Below are positions 51,110 through 60,303 of a stretch of 64,000 nt of DNA, piece by piece. Under the pieces are notes generated by a model. That model searched no databases. It was given only the letters and a program-made list of their open reading frames with translations, and had not been told where the DNA came from. Numbering within the stretch: the stretch's first letter is position 1; each line of letters begins with the position of its first letter. A program made the position numbers and the translations under genes. The stretch comes from Frankiaceae bacterium (GTDB lineage: Bacteria; Actinomycetota; Actinomycetes; Mycobacteriales; SCTD01), in assembly GCA_016650445.1 (NCBI GenBank), contig JAENVS010000027.1, positions 1 through 64,000 on the forward strand, written 5' to 3'.

Positions 51110-54100
51110 ATGAGCAGTGCCGACCTCCGGGAGCGCCTGGACGGCCTGATGCTGCGCGACCGCCGTCGGATCGAGCGGCGACTGGCCGGCCGTCCTGATC
51201 TGGCGCGCCTGGCCCGCGACGTCGAGACGGCCGAGGCGAAGGTGGCCGCGCGACGGGCCGCCGTGCCGACCATCACCTACCCCGACCTCCCGGTCAGCCA
51301 GGCGCGCGACGAGCTGATGACGGCGCTGCGAGGGCACCAGGTCGTGGTCGTCGCGGGGGAGACGGGGTCGGGGAAGACGACGCAGCTCCCCAAGATGCTG
51401 CTCGAGCTCGGCCGCGGGATCACCGGCCTCATCGGCCATACCCAGCCGCGCCGGATCGCCGCGCGCACCGTGGCGGAACGGATCGCCGAGGAGCTCGACA
51501 CACCGCTCGGGGAGACCGTCGGTTACAAGGTGCGCTTCCACGACCAGGTGGGCGACACGACGTTGGTCAAGCTGATGACCGACGGCATCCTGCTGGCGGA
51601 GCTGCAGAACGACACGTCGCTGTGGCAGTACGACACGCTGATCCTCGACGAGGCGCACGAGCGCAGCCTGAACGTCGACTTCCTGCTGGGATATCTCAAG
51701 CAGCTGCTGCCGCGCCGGCCGGACCTGAAGTTGGTCATCACGAGCGCGACGATCGACCCCGGCCGGTTCGCGGCGCACTTCGACGACGCACCGGTGGTGG
51801 AGGTCAGCGGCCGGACTTATCCCGTGGAGGTCCGCTACCGGCCGCCGCGCGATGACTCCGACCCGGTGCAGGCCATCGCCGACGCCGTCGACGAGCTCGA
51901 GCGCGAGTCGCCTGGCGACGTGCTGGTCTTCCTGTCGGGGGAGCGGGAGATCCGCGACACCGCCGAGGTGCTGCGCGGCCGGGTCGGTGAACGCACCGAG
52001 GTGCTGCCGCTCTACGGCCGGCTCTCCATCGCGGAGCAGCACAAGGTCTTCACGGCGCACACCGGCCGCCGCGTCGTGCTCGCCACCAACGTCGCCGAGA
52101 CGTCGCTGACCGTGCCCGGCATCCGGTACGTCGTCGACCCGGGTACGGCGCGCATCTCGCGCTACAGCGCACGGACGAAGGTGCAGCGGCTGCCCATCGA
52201 GCCGATCAGCCAGGCCTCCGCCCGGCAGCGGGCCGGTCGGTGCGGTCGGGTGGCCGACGGCATCTGCATCCGGCTGTACGCCGAGGACGACTTCGAGAAG
52301 CGGCCGGAGTACACCGACCCCGAGATCCTGCGGACCAACCTCGCGTCGGTGATCCTGCAGATGACCGCGATCGGGCTCGGCGACGTCGCGGCGTTCCCGT
52401 TCGTCGACCCGCCCGACCGTCGCAACATCAAGGACGGCCTCGACCTCCTGCACGAGCTCGGCGCCCTCGACAACCGGCGCCGGCTGACGCCGATCGGGCG
52501 GCAGCTCGCTGCGCTGCCGATAGATCCGCGGCTGGCCAGGATGGTCGTGGAGGCGGACCGGCAGGGCGCGCTGCGCGAGGTGCTGGTGATCGCGGCGGCG
52601 CTGTCGATCCAGGACCCACGGGAGCGACCGCTCGACAAGCAGCAGCAGGCCGACGAGCTGCACAAGCGCTTTGCCGATCCGACGTCGGACTTCCTGACCT
52701 ACCTCAACCTCTGGAACCACATCTCGGAGCAGCAGAAGGCACTGTCGAGCAGCGCGTTCCGGCGGCTGTGCCGGACCGAGTTCCTCAACTGGCTGCGCAT
52801 CCGCGAGTGGCAGGACCTGCACAGCCAGCTGCGCCGCGTGGCGCGCTCGTTAGAGCTGTCTCTCAACAGCGGCTACCCCGGACCGGACGCTGTGCACCAG
52901 TCCGTGCTCGCCGGCCTGCTCAGCCACGTCGGCCTGCGTGACTCCGAGAAGAGGGAGTACGCCGGCGCGCGCGGCGCGCGGTTCGCCGTCGTACCCAGCA
53001 GTGCCCTCTACAAGAAGCAGCCGACGTGGGTCGTCGCGGCCGAGCTGGTCGAGACCAACCGGATGTGGGGGAGGGTCTGCGCGCGCATCGCCCCCGAGTG
53101 GGCCGAGGAGCTCGGCGCGCACCTCGTCACCCGCGTCTACAGCGAGCCGCACTGGGAGAACAAGCAGGGCGCGGTCATCGGCTACGAGCGGGTGACGCTC
53201 TACGGCGTACCGCTCGTCGCGCGGCGCAAGGTCAGCTACGCCCGCATCGACCCGGAGCTGAGCCGGGAGCTGTTCCTCCGGCACGCGCTGGTCGAGGGCG
53301 ACTGGGAGACCCACCACGCGTTCTTCGCCGACAACCTCCGGCTGCTCGAGGACGTCGAGGAGCTCGAGCACCGCGCGCGGCGACGGGGGATCGTCGTCGA
53401 CGACCAGACGCTGTTCGACTTCTACGACGTGCGCATCCCGGCCGACGTCGTGTCGGGCGCGCACTTCGACGCCTGGTGGAAGACGGCCCGGGCGGAGAAG
53501 CCGGACCTGCTGACCTTCTCCATGGCGATGCTGGTGCAGGAATCGGCCGCCGTCGACCCGGGCGACTACCCGGACGCCTGGCAGCAGGGGGACGTGCGGC
53601 TCGCGCTGACGTACCAGTTCGAGCCGGGCACCGAGGCCGACGGCGTGACGGTGCACATCCCCGTACGCGTGCTGGGAGCCGTGATGTCGTACGGCTTCGA
53701 CTGGCAGGTGCCTGGGCTGCGTCATGACCTCATCGTCGCGTTGCTCAAGTCGTTGCCGAAGCCGCTACGGGTGCGGCTGGTCCCGGCGCCGGACACCGCC
53801 GCGGCGTTGCTCGCCGTGCTGGAGCCGAGGCAGGAGCCGCTGCTCGACGCGCTCGAGCAGGAGCTGCTGCGGCTGCGTGGCGTCGACGTCCGCCGGGACG
53901 ACTGGCAGCTCGACCGGGTGCCGGAGCACCTGCGGATGACGTTTCGCATCGAGGACGAGCGCGGCCGCACCCTTGCCGAGGGCAGCGACCTCACAGATCT
54001 GCGCGAGCAGCTGGCGCCGAAGGTGCAGGGCGCACTGTCGTCCGCCGCCGGTGGTCTCGAGCGGACGGGGTTGACGGCGTGGGCGGACGTGCCGCGCAGC

Positions 54101-54880
54101 GTCGCTGCCGGGCCGGGCGTCACCGGATATCCCGCGCTCGTGGACGAAGGCGAGTCGGTCGCCTTCCGGGTGCTCGGCTCGGGGCAGGAGCAGGCTGCCG
54201 CGATGTGGGCCGGCGTACGCCGCTTGCTTCTTCTGTCGATTCCTTCGCCGGTCAAGGCGATCGCCGGGCGCCTCAGCAACGCCTCGAAGCTGGCGCTGAC
54301 GACCAACCCGCACGGCAATGTTGTGGCGCTGCTCGACGACAGTGTCGTCGCGGCGGTGGACGCTTTGATGCGGTCCGGTGGTGGGCTGCCGTGGGACGCG
54401 GCGGCGTACGAGCGGTTGCGCGACCACGTGCGCGGCGGGCTGAACGAGACCACGGAGCAGGTGCTGCGCCACGTCGAGGAGGCCCTGACCCTGTGGGCGT
54501 CCTTGACGCCGCAGGTCGCCGGCATCTCCGCGGCACAGGTCGACATGCGGGAGCAGCTGACGCGGCTGGTCCGGCCGGGCTTCGTCACCGCGACGGGGCT
54601 TGATCGCCTCCCCGATCTGGTGCGCTACCTCACGGCGATCGAGGCGCGGTTGTCCAAGCTGCCCCGCGACGCCGACCGGGACCGCCGGGAGATGGCGACG
54701 GTGCACGCCGTGCAGGAGGAGGTCGACGCGTTGCTGCGCACGCGACCCGACGACCCGCGGGCACGGGAGATCTGCTGGCTGGTCGAGGAGCTGCGGGTCA
54801 GCCTGTTCGCACAGGGGATGCGCACCCGTCAGCCGGTGTCGGAGAAGCGGATCTACAAGGCGATCGACGCACTGCTCTGA
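51110..54880 (+). CDS. hrpA: ATP-dependent DEAH-box RNA helicase HrpA
   Basis: 1256 residues, normal for the long bacterial HrpA. Motif I is GETGSGKTTQ, Ia TQPRRIAA, II DEAH, III SAT, and the helicase C-terminal domain has TNVAETSLTVPG and QRAGRCGR. HA2/OB-fold regions and a C-terminal DUF3418-type domain (LTYQFEPGTEADGVTVHIPV) follow. It unwinds RNA or resolves stalled ribosomes. The start has only a short leader, 42 bases from the divergent lipoprotein gene. Confidence 0.95.
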   Translation: MSSADLRERLDGLMLRDRRRIERRLAGRPDLARLARDVETAEAKVAARRAAVPTITYPDLPVSQARDELMTALRGHQVVVVAGETGSGKTTQLPKMLLELGRGITGLIGHTQPRRIAARTVAERIAEELDTPLGETVGYKVRFHDQVGDTTLVKLMTDGILLAELQNDTSLWQYDTLILDEAHERSLNVDFLLGYLKQLLPRRPDLKLVITSATIDPGRFAAHFDDAPVVEVSGRTYPVEVRYRPPRDDSDPVQAIADAVDELERESPGDVLVFLSGEREIRDTAEVLRGRVGERTEVLPLYGRLSIAEQHKVFTAHTGRRVVLATNVAETSLTVPGIRYVVDPGTARISRYSARTKVQRLPIEPISQASARQRAGRCGRVADGICIRLYAEDDFEKRPEYTDPEILRTNLASVILQMTAIGLGDVAAFPFVDPPDRRNIKDGLDLLHELGALDNRRRLTPIGRQLAALPIDPRLARMVVEADRQGALREVLVIAAALSIQDPRERPLDKQQQADELHKRFADPTSDFLTYLNLWNHISEQQKALSSSAFRRLCRTEFLNWLRIREWQDLHSQLRRVARSLELSLNSGYPGPDAVHQSVLAGLLSHVGLRDSEKREYAGARGARFAVVPSSALYKKQPTWVVAAELVETNRMWGRVCARIAPEWAEELGAHLVTRVYSEPHWENKQGAVIGYERVTLYGVPLVARRKVSYARIDPELSRELFLRHALVEGDWETHHAFFADNLRLLEDVEELEHRARRRGIVVDDQTLFDFYDVRIPADVVSGAHFDAWWKTARAEKPDLLTFSMAMLVQESAAVDPGDYPDAWQQGDVRLALTYQFEPGTEADGVTVHIPVRVLGAVMSYGFDWQVPGLRHDLIVALLKSLPKPLRVRLVPAPDTAAALLAVLEPRQEPLLDALEQELLRLRGVDVRRDDWQLDRVPEHLRMTFRIEDERGRTLAEGSDLTDLREQLAPKVQGALSSAAGGLERTGLTAWADVPRSVAAGPGVTGYPALVDEGESVAFRVLGSGQEQAAAMWAGVRRLLLLSIPSPVKAIAGRLSNASKLALTTNPHGNVVALLDDSVVAAVDALMRSGGGLPWDAAAYERLRDHVRGGLNETTEQVLRHVEEALTLWASLTPQVAGISAAQVDMREQLTRLVRPGFVTATGLDRLPDLVRYLTAIEARLSKLPRDADRDRREMATVHAVQEEVDALLRTRPDDPRAREICWLVEELRVSLFAQGMRTRQPVSEKRIYKAIDALL

Positions 54881-54904
54881 GTCAGCGGTCGCCCGACCCT
54901 CTCG

Positions 54905-55528
54905 CTACGGAAGCTGACGGCCCCGGGCGCTGTACAGCGCTCGATCGGCGGCCGTCACCAAGGCGTCCAGGCCCTCGCCGGTCTCGCGCTCGGCGATCCC
55001 GACGCTGATGGACAGCCGCGGGTCGCCGGCGGCGAGGAAGCCGCGGACCTGCTCCATCCGTCGTACCGCCTCGTCCTGGGTCAGCCCCGGCAGCACGCAC
55101 AGGAACTCGTCACCGCCCCACCGGATGACGTGGTCGTAGCCACGCAGACCGACCAGGAGCGCGCGAGCCACGGTGATCAGCGCCTGGTCGCCCGCTGCGT
55201 GGCCGAACTGGTCGTTGCGCGCCTTCAGTCCGTCGACGTCGGTGAAGGCGATGCTCAGCGGCGTCCCGTGCCGGTCCGCGCGACGCAGCTCCTCCTCGAG
55301 GAGCTGGCGACCGCCGTGCCGGAGCCACGCGCCGGTCAGCCCGTCGTGGTGGGCCGCTTCGAGCTGTGCGTCGTACTCCTCGGAACGGCTGCGGTACTCC
55401 GCGAGCATGACCTCGTACGCGTCGAGCTTCTGCTCGTACTCCTCCCGCTCGGGCTCGGTGAGCACGACGACCGGGTTGTGGGCAGGCCGCTGCCGCTGCT
55501 CTGCCACCTGGTCCCGACGAACGGACAT
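54905..55528 (-). CDS. GGDEF-domain diguanylate cyclase
   Basis: 207 residues. An N-terminal coiled coil (EPEREEYEQKLDAYEVMLAEYRSRSEEYDAQLEAA) leads into a GGDEF domain: HDGLTGAWLR, DVDGLKARND for Mg and GTP, and the intact RWGGDEF active loop. It makes cyclic di-GMP. No sensor domain or membrane segment; the coiled coil could mediate dimer formation or partner binding. Confidence 0.92.
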   Translation of the reverse strand: MSVRRDQVAEQRQRPAHNPVVVLTEPEREEYEQKLDAYEVMLAEYRSRSEEYDAQLEAAHHDGLTGAWLRHGGRQLLEEELRRADRHGTPLSIAFTDVDGLKARNDQFGHAAGDQALITVARALLVGLRGYDHVIRWGGDEFLCVLPGLTQDEAVRRMEQVRGFLAAGDPRLSISVGIAERETGEGLDALVTAADRALYSARGRQLP

Positions 55529-55622
55529 TGCGAGCCCCCCCGATCACATGCTGACAATTGGCACGTAACCCGCGACGCAGAGGCTGACAGTGGATGAGCC
55601 GTTTGTGCATGCCCCGAAATGA

Positions 55623-56282
55623 CTAATTTCGGTGCGTGAGCCGCCACGCGTAGAGCACCGCCGCCGTCGCGGTTGCGAGGTTGAGGCTGCTGACGCCCGG
55701 CCGCATCGGCAGACGGACGACCGCGTCGGCCCGCGCGCGCAGCTCGGAGCCGACACCACTGCGCTCGCTGCCGATCACGAGCACCGCATCGTCCGGGACC
55801 GTGTCGAACTGCCCGCCCTCCGCGTCCAGCACGATGAGTGGGCCGGCGACCTCGGCCGCGGCCACCCGGAGCACCGGCAGCGCGAAGTGCAGACCGGCGC
55901 TCCCGCGTACGACGGCAGGGTGCCACGGGTCCAGGGTGCCGGTCATCGCCACGCCGCTCGCTCCGGCCGCCGCGGCGACGCGGACGACAGCGCCGGCATT
56001 GCCGGGGTGACGTGGCTCGTCGAGCAGCACCAGCGGCGTCCGGCGGGTCGTCAGGATGTTCCGGTCTTCCGCCGGTCGGCGGGCGAGGCCCTCGACGCCG
56101 GTCGGGTGTTCCACCTCGCCGACGGTGGCACGCTCCAGCAGCAGCTCGATGACATCCGGTGCGAGCTGCGCCGCCAGCCGGCGTACCGCTTCGATGTCGT
56201 TGACCGTGACGCAGTCGACCAGCTCGGGCGCGAACCGCAGCGCGTGCTTGACCGCGTGGAACCCCTCCAGCCGCACCGTCAT
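55623..56282 (-). CDS. SpoU/TrmH-type RNA 2'-O-methyltransferase
   Basis: 219 residues from ATG 56282 (MTVRLEGFHAV); the upstream track extension is not used. It has an N-terminal L30e-like substrate domain and the knotted catalytic domain with LVLLDEPRHPGNAGAVVR, VLVIGSERSGV and the SAM-binding knot MRPGVSSLNLATATAAVLYAW. It methylates ribose in rRNA or tRNA. Monocistronic. The 197 bases upstream contain an inverted GATCTCGGA/TCCGAGATC pair but no gene. Confidence 0.88.
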   Translation of the reverse strand: MTVRLEGFHAVKHALRFAPELVDCVTVNDIEAVRRLAAQLAPDVIELLLERATVGEVEHPTGVEGLARRPAEDRNILTTRRTPLVLLDEPRHPGNAGAVVRVAAAAGASGVAMTGTLDPWHPAVVRGSAGLHFALPVLRVAAAEVAGPLIVLDAEGGQFDTVPDDAVLVIGSERSGVGSELRARADAVVRLPMRPGVSSLNLATATAAVLYAWRLTHRN

Positions 56283-56479
56283 GCCGACAGCCTGCCTTGC
56301 GGCCCAAGGTGCTGGCGCGATCAACCGATCTCGGAACAACCGGGCCGACGCGCCGGCGTGCCCCCCCGGCAGCTCCGAGATCAGAAGATCATCCCCCGTC
56401 GTGGGTAGCTGGCTCGGGCACCGGCGGCCAGTCCCCCCCGCCACAACCGTTGATGTCGATGTCGTGGCTCGGCAGGAAC

Positions 56480-56893
56480 TCACTCGGTGTCGTCCACGTC
56501 CCGACGACCGTGTTCGTGGGGCTCGCCGTCGGGTTCCTGATCGGCGAAGGAGTACAGGTCCTGACCTACCAGCCGGTGCCCCTGGAGCTCGACGACCGTG
56601 CCTCCGGAGCCTCGGCACAGGTACGGACGGATCTCCGCGACGGTGCCGTCGTCCTCCACGCAGCCATCGGAGATCTGTCGTCGTGTGATCGGCTTGCCGG
56701 GTTGCGCGACCGTTGCGCACGGCTCGATCTCGCGCCCGGACGACGCGGTGGGACCGGGAGCGTGGCGCGCTTGGTCGGCTGCCTTGACGTCGCCGCAGCC
56801 GGCCAGAGCGAGGACGACGAGTACGACTGAGGGGCGACCCGCCGTGTTCAGCGCTTGGGGGGACTAGTCGTCCCAGGGACCGTAGTCGTTCAT
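56480..56893 (-). pseudogene. lipoprotein gene with an in-frame amber codon or non-standard start
   Basis: Missed by the track. ATG 56893 has a good AGAGG site, but codon 10 is TAG (56866-56864). The same frame then stays open for 127 codons: a classic lipoprotein signal, RPSVVLVVLALAGC, then a mature domain of about 105 residues with three further Cys, including SDGCVEDDG and PYLCRGSGG, ending DDTE. No ATG, GTG or TTG lies between the TAG and the lipobox; only CTG at 56851. Either a nonsense mutation, an assembly error, or a CTG start explains it. Confidence 0.6.
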
Positions 56894-56961
56894 GACGTTC
56901 CTCTCTGGGCCACCCACCGTCGTGCTTCACCTTGGTGGGGGCGGGTTCTGAAGGCCTGCTG

Positions 56962-56975
56962 CGCATCGCGATGCG
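56962..56975. repeat. 14-bp perfect palindrome upstream of the SDR gene
   Basis: CGCATCGCGATGCG is a perfect inverted repeat in the 207-base gap between the lipoprotein frame and the SDR gene, 126 bases before its start. It could be an operator for a dimeric regulator; no regulator gene is adjacent. The rest of the gap shows nothing recognisable. Confidence 0.35.
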
Positions 56976-57100
56976 ATCTGCGCTGGGGTCTTTCCTGATC
57001 CGGGAGGTGTTCACCGGGCAGCCGCTGTGCGGGCTGCTGGTTACAGCGTATCAGTCGACGCGATTGTTCCCCGGCTTGAGCGACCCGGCAGGATGCGTTC

Positions 57101-57847
57101 ATGACCAAGGACTTCGAAGGAAGAGTCGCGCTCATCACCGGTGGCACGCGCGGGATCGGGCTGGGCATCGCGCAGGAGCTCGTCGACCGCGGCGCACGCG
57201 TCGTCGTCACGGCGCGCAAGGCCGAAGAGCTCGAGAAGGTCGTCGCCGACCTCGGTCCCGACGTCGCGGCCGCGGCCCAGGGGAGCGCCGACGACGAGGC
57301 GCATCAGGCGGCAGCTGTGCAGCTCGCTATCGACCGCTTCGGTCGCCTCGACCACCTCGTCAACAACGCCGCCGTCAATCCGCAGTACGGGCCGCTCATG
57401 GACGCGGAGCTGTCCGCCGTGCGCAAGGTGTTCGACGTGAACGTGACGGCTTGTCTGGCCTGGACGCAGCAGGCCTGGCGGGCCTGGTTGAGGGACAACG
57501 GCGGCAGCGTCCTGAACATCGCGAGTGTCGGCGGCATCCGCGCGGGCTCGCCGCTGGGCGCCTACAACGCGAGCAAGGCGGCGCTGATCCATCTCACCAG
57601 GCAGCTCGGCGTCGAGCTCGGGCCGACGGTGCGGGTCAACGCGATCGCACCCGCGGTCGTGAAGACGAAGTTCGCGAGGGCGCTGTACGAAGGCCGCGAG
57701 GACGAGGTCGCGCAGGCGTACCCGCTCAAGCGACTCGGCGTACCCGCGGACACGTCCAAGGCGGGGGTGTTCCTGCTCAGCGACGATGCGGGCTGGATCA
57801 CGGGCGAGACGCTCGTCGTCGACGGCGGCGTGACGCTGGGCCACTGA
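57101..57847 (+). CDS. short-chain dehydrogenase/reductase (FabG-like)
   Basis: 248 residues. Cofactor loop ITGGTRGIGLGIA, NNAAVN strand, catalytic Ser in NIASVGG, and YNASK with the catalytic Tyr and Lys are all present; the C-terminal VVDGGVTLGH is typical. It reduces or oxidises a 3-oxoacyl or other carbonyl with NAD(P). The MaoC-type hydratase gene follows 57 bases later, so the pair may act in a fatty-acid or CoA-ester pathway. Confidence 0.92.
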   Translation: MTKDFEGRVALITGGTRGIGLGIAQELVDRGARVVVTARKAEELEKVVADLGPDVAAAAQGSADDEAHQAAAVQLAIDRFGRLDHLVNNAAVNPQYGPLMDAELSAVRKVFDVNVTACLAWTQQAWRAWLRDNGGSVLNIASVGGIRAGSPLGAYNASKAALIHLTRQLGVELGPTVRVNAIAPAVVKTKFARALYEGREDEVAQAYPLKRLGVPADTSKAGVFLLSDDAGWITGETLVVDGGVTLGH

Positions 57848-57904
57848 CGGCGTGCCACCGACGGCTGGCAGGATGGCCCGCAGGAACCCATGGGAGGGAC
57901 GCAG

Positions 57905-58354
57905 ATGTCAGACCTCAGCGAGAAGCTCAAGGACCAGATCGGCGAGAAGCGCGGACCGAGCGAGTGGCTGCTCGTCGACCAGGCGCGCGTCAACGCCTTC
58001 GCGGACGCCACCGACGACCACCAGTGGATCCACATCGACGAGGAGGCCGCGAAGAACGGCCCCTTCGGACAGACGATCGCGCACGGCTACCTGAGCCTCT
58101 CGCTGCTGCCGAAGCTGGCCGGCCCGCTGATGCCTGTTGTCGAAGGCGTCGCCGGCGGCATCAACTACGGCACCAACAAGGTGCGCTTCCCGACGCCGCT
58201 GCCGGTCGGCACCCGTGTCCGCGCGACGAGCACCCTGATCGACGTGACCGACCACCCGATGGGCGTGATGATCGCCCAGAAGGTCGAGGTCGAGGCCGAG
58301 GGTCTCGACAAGCCCGTCTGCGTCGCAGAGACCTTGTCGCTCATGTTCGTGTGA
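57905..58354 (+). CDS. MaoC-like (R)-specific enoyl hydratase
   Basis: 149 residues from ATG 57905, seven bases after GGGAGGG. Hot-dog fold with the hydratase signature FADATDDHQWIHID and the downstream FGQTIAHGYLSLSL. It hydrates an enoyl-CoA or acts as a dehydratase; the closest type is the NodN-like group. Probably functions with the SDR upstream. Confidence 0.9.
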   Translation: MSDLSEKLKDQIGEKRGPSEWLLVDQARVNAFADATDDHQWIHIDEEAAKNGPFGQTIAHGYLSLSLLPKLAGPLMPVVEGVAGGINYGTNKVRFPTPLPVGTRVRATSTLIDVTDHPMGVMIAQKVEVEAEGLDKPVCVAETLSLMFV

Positions 58355-58355
58355 C

Positions 58356-58796
58356 GTGCAGACCGCCACGGTCAAGCAGTTCCAGGTCACCTTCGACTGC
58401 GCAGAGCCTGAGCGCGTCGCTCGCTTCTGGTGTGAGGTGTTGGGCTACGTCGTGCCGCCTCCGCCGGAGGGGTTCGCTACGTGGGACGACGTGGATCGCA
58501 CGCTGCCCCCAGAGCGTCAGGGCTCAGTGTTCGCTTGCATTGATCCCGAAGGTGTGAGCCCGCGGCTGCTCTTCCTGCGCGTCCCCGAAGGCAAGGTCGT
58601 CAAGAACCGGGTGCATCTCGACGTGCGGGTCGGCAGTGGACTCGTTGGTGAAGAGCGCCTGGCTGCTCTCGAGGCCGAGTGCGCACGACTGGTCGCGCTC
58701 GGCGCGGTGCGCTTTCGGCTACTGCGTGCCGATGGCGTCAACGAGTCGTGCCTGGTGATGCAGGACGTCGAGGGCAACGAGTTCTGCCTCGACTGA
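58356..58796 (+). CDS. VOC-superfamily (glyoxalase-like) protein
   Basis: 146 residues from GTG 58356, one base after the MaoC stop. Two beta-alpha-beta modules: FDCAEPERVARFWCEVLGYVV opens the first, NRVHLDVRV carries a metal-type His, and MQDVEGNEFCLD closes the second. Family members bind a metal and open, isomerise or trap small molecules. Substrate unknown. Confidence 0.88.
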   Translation: MQTATVKQFQVTFDCAEPERVARFWCEVLGYVVPPPPEGFATWDDVDRTLPPERQGSVFACIDPEGVSPRLLFLRVPEGKVVKNRVHLDVRVGSGLVGEERLAALEAECARLVALGAVRFRLLRADGVNESCLVMQDVEGNEFCLD

Positions 58797-58811
58797 CGGC
58801 CGGCTGGAGCG

Positions 58812-60296
58812 CTAGGGGGTCTGCTGCACCAGCACGCGGCCGGTGGCGACCTCGTGGGTGATGGTGCCGTGCTGGAACATGACGGTGCGCACCTCCGGGT
58901 TGAAGCCTGACTTCCAGGGCCACGCACGTACGTCGCGCTCGTCGGCGATCGGGAAGCCGAGGCTGGACGTCTCCGCGCCGAGCTCGACGTACTTCTCCGC
59001 GATCGCCCGGGACAGCCAGTGCGCGTTGGTCACCAGGCTGCCGCTGATGCGGCCGTGCTGGAACTGCTGGAACCGTCCGCTGCCCACGACCTGCTCGCTG
59101 CCGACCGGGAAGCCCAGCGGCCCCGCCTCGGCGTCGGACCGCTCGTAGGCCTCCGTGATGACGTCGTGGGTCAGGAACACCTCGCCGGACCCGAGCTGGG
59201 ACGCGCGACCGTGCTGGAAGCGGGCGAACGCGCCCGCCCCGTTCGCCGTCGCAGTGCTGTCGCTGAGGGGGAAACCGAGGACACCGTCCTCACCCGACGC
59301 CGCGGCGTAGCGGGTGGCGATCGCACCGGTCAGCACGAATGTCCCCAGGTCGGGGTGGTAGCTGATGCGTCCGCGCTGGAACCGGTTCGCCAGGCCACGG
59401 CCGTCCCGGGACACGACCGTGCCGGTGGCCGGGAAGCCGAGCCGCCCGCCCTCAGCACCGGCCGCGACGAACGCGGTGGCGACCGGGTCCAGCGTTTCGT
59501 GCGCACCGGTGGCCGTGCTCGCCGAGATGCGCCCCCGCTCGTAGCGCTGCGCCCGCCCACCGGGCACCGCGATCTCGCCGTACACCGTGTTGCCCAGCTG
59601 CGAGCCGTTCTCACCGAGCCGGATGTAGAGCGCCGTGATGGATGTGTACGCCGTGGGCAGCTGGGCCGAGTTGTGGTTGCGGGTGTTGTTGTCGGTCGCG
59701 GGCGCGGTCGAACACGACTCCCACTTCCACGGGGGTGTGCAGGACACGACCCGGCACGTGACGCCGCCGACTTGCGCGACCTCCTGGTGGCACTGCCCGT
59801 AGCGGAAGGCGTTGCAGCAGATCTTGCGCTGGTCGCACGAGGTGCTCGGCCCGCACGCGCAGGTGCACGACCAGCAGGAGCGGGCGCAGATGCCCGAACC
59901 GCCGCCACCGCAGCGCGAGCACGTCGCGTTGCAGTCGACGATGTAGCGCGCCTTGCCGCCGCACAGCGAGGCGCCGTCGGCCTTCCACCAGCCGGCCGCG
60001 ATCGAGCCCGGCGGACAGGCGTTGATCCCGTTGTTGATGGTGGCGCAGAACACCGTCCAGCCGGAGCCGCAGGTGCTGCCGGGACCGCACACGGCGGCGT
60101 ACGCCGACTGCGGCTTCAGCACGAACCCGACCGTGTCGACGGCGAGTGCGCTCCCGACGACACCGGCGCGGACGAGGAAGCCGCGCCGAGAGGTACGCCG
60201 GCTCAACCAGCCGGTGACCGCGTCGGCCGCCCGCTGTGTCGCCGACGCGCCCGAGGTGCCCCCCAGCGCATGCAGTGCGTCGGCGGTGGCCGTCAT
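58812..60296 (-). CDS. Tat-exported MauA-like cysteine-rich protein with LGFP repeats
   Basis: 494 residues from ATG 60296. A Tat signal (SRRTSRRGFLVRAGVVG) precedes a region of about 130 residues with roughly 20 Cys. Its ACPPGSIAAGWWKADGASLC segment matches the CPPG...W part of the methylamine dehydrogenase light chain (MauA), whose Trp becomes half of the TTQ cofactor. The partner Trp before the last Cys pair is not obviously kept. From residue 215 on come LGFP repeats (RLGFPATG, VLGFPLSD, PLGFPVGS, SLGFPIAD plus a degenerate first), each with an RGRIS/HGR strand; such repeats bind the actinobacterial wall. Folding should need the MauD/MauE pair encoded upstream. Confidence 0.82.
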   Translation of the reverse strand: MTATADALHALGGTSGASATQRAADAVTGWLSRRTSRRGFLVRAGVVGSALAVDTVGFVLKPQSAYAAVCGPGSTCGSGWTVFCATINNGINACPPGSIAAGWWKADGASLCGGKARYIVDCNATCSRCGGGGSGICARSCWSCTCACGPSTSCDQRKICCNAFRYGQCHQEVAQVGGVTCRVVSCTPPWKWESCSTAPATDNNTRNHNSAQLPTAYTSITALYIRLGENGSQLGNTVYGEIAVPGGRAQRYERGRISASTATGAHETLDPVATAFVAAGAEGGRLGFPATGTVVSRDGRGLANRFQRGRISYHPDLGTFVLTGAIATRYAAASGEDGVLGFPLSDSTATANGAGAFARFQHGRASQLGSGEVFLTHDVITEAYERSDAEAGPLGFPVGSEQVVGSGRFQQFQHGRISGSLVTNAHWLSRAIAEKYVELGAETSSLGFPIADERDVRAWPWKSGFNPEVRTVMFQHGTITHEVATGRVLVQQTP

Positions 60297-60303
60297 GCGG
60301 TGC

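Noticed and set aside
49973-52822. 949-codon ORF as one protein
   Set aside because: Only the last 364 residues (lipobox onward) resemble a protein; the rest lies antisense to hrpA.
56618-56636. Frameshift in the lipoprotein frame
   Set aside because: A first hand translation suggested a shift, but careful base counting showed the frame is continuous from the lipobox to TGA 56480; only the upstream amber codon remains odd.
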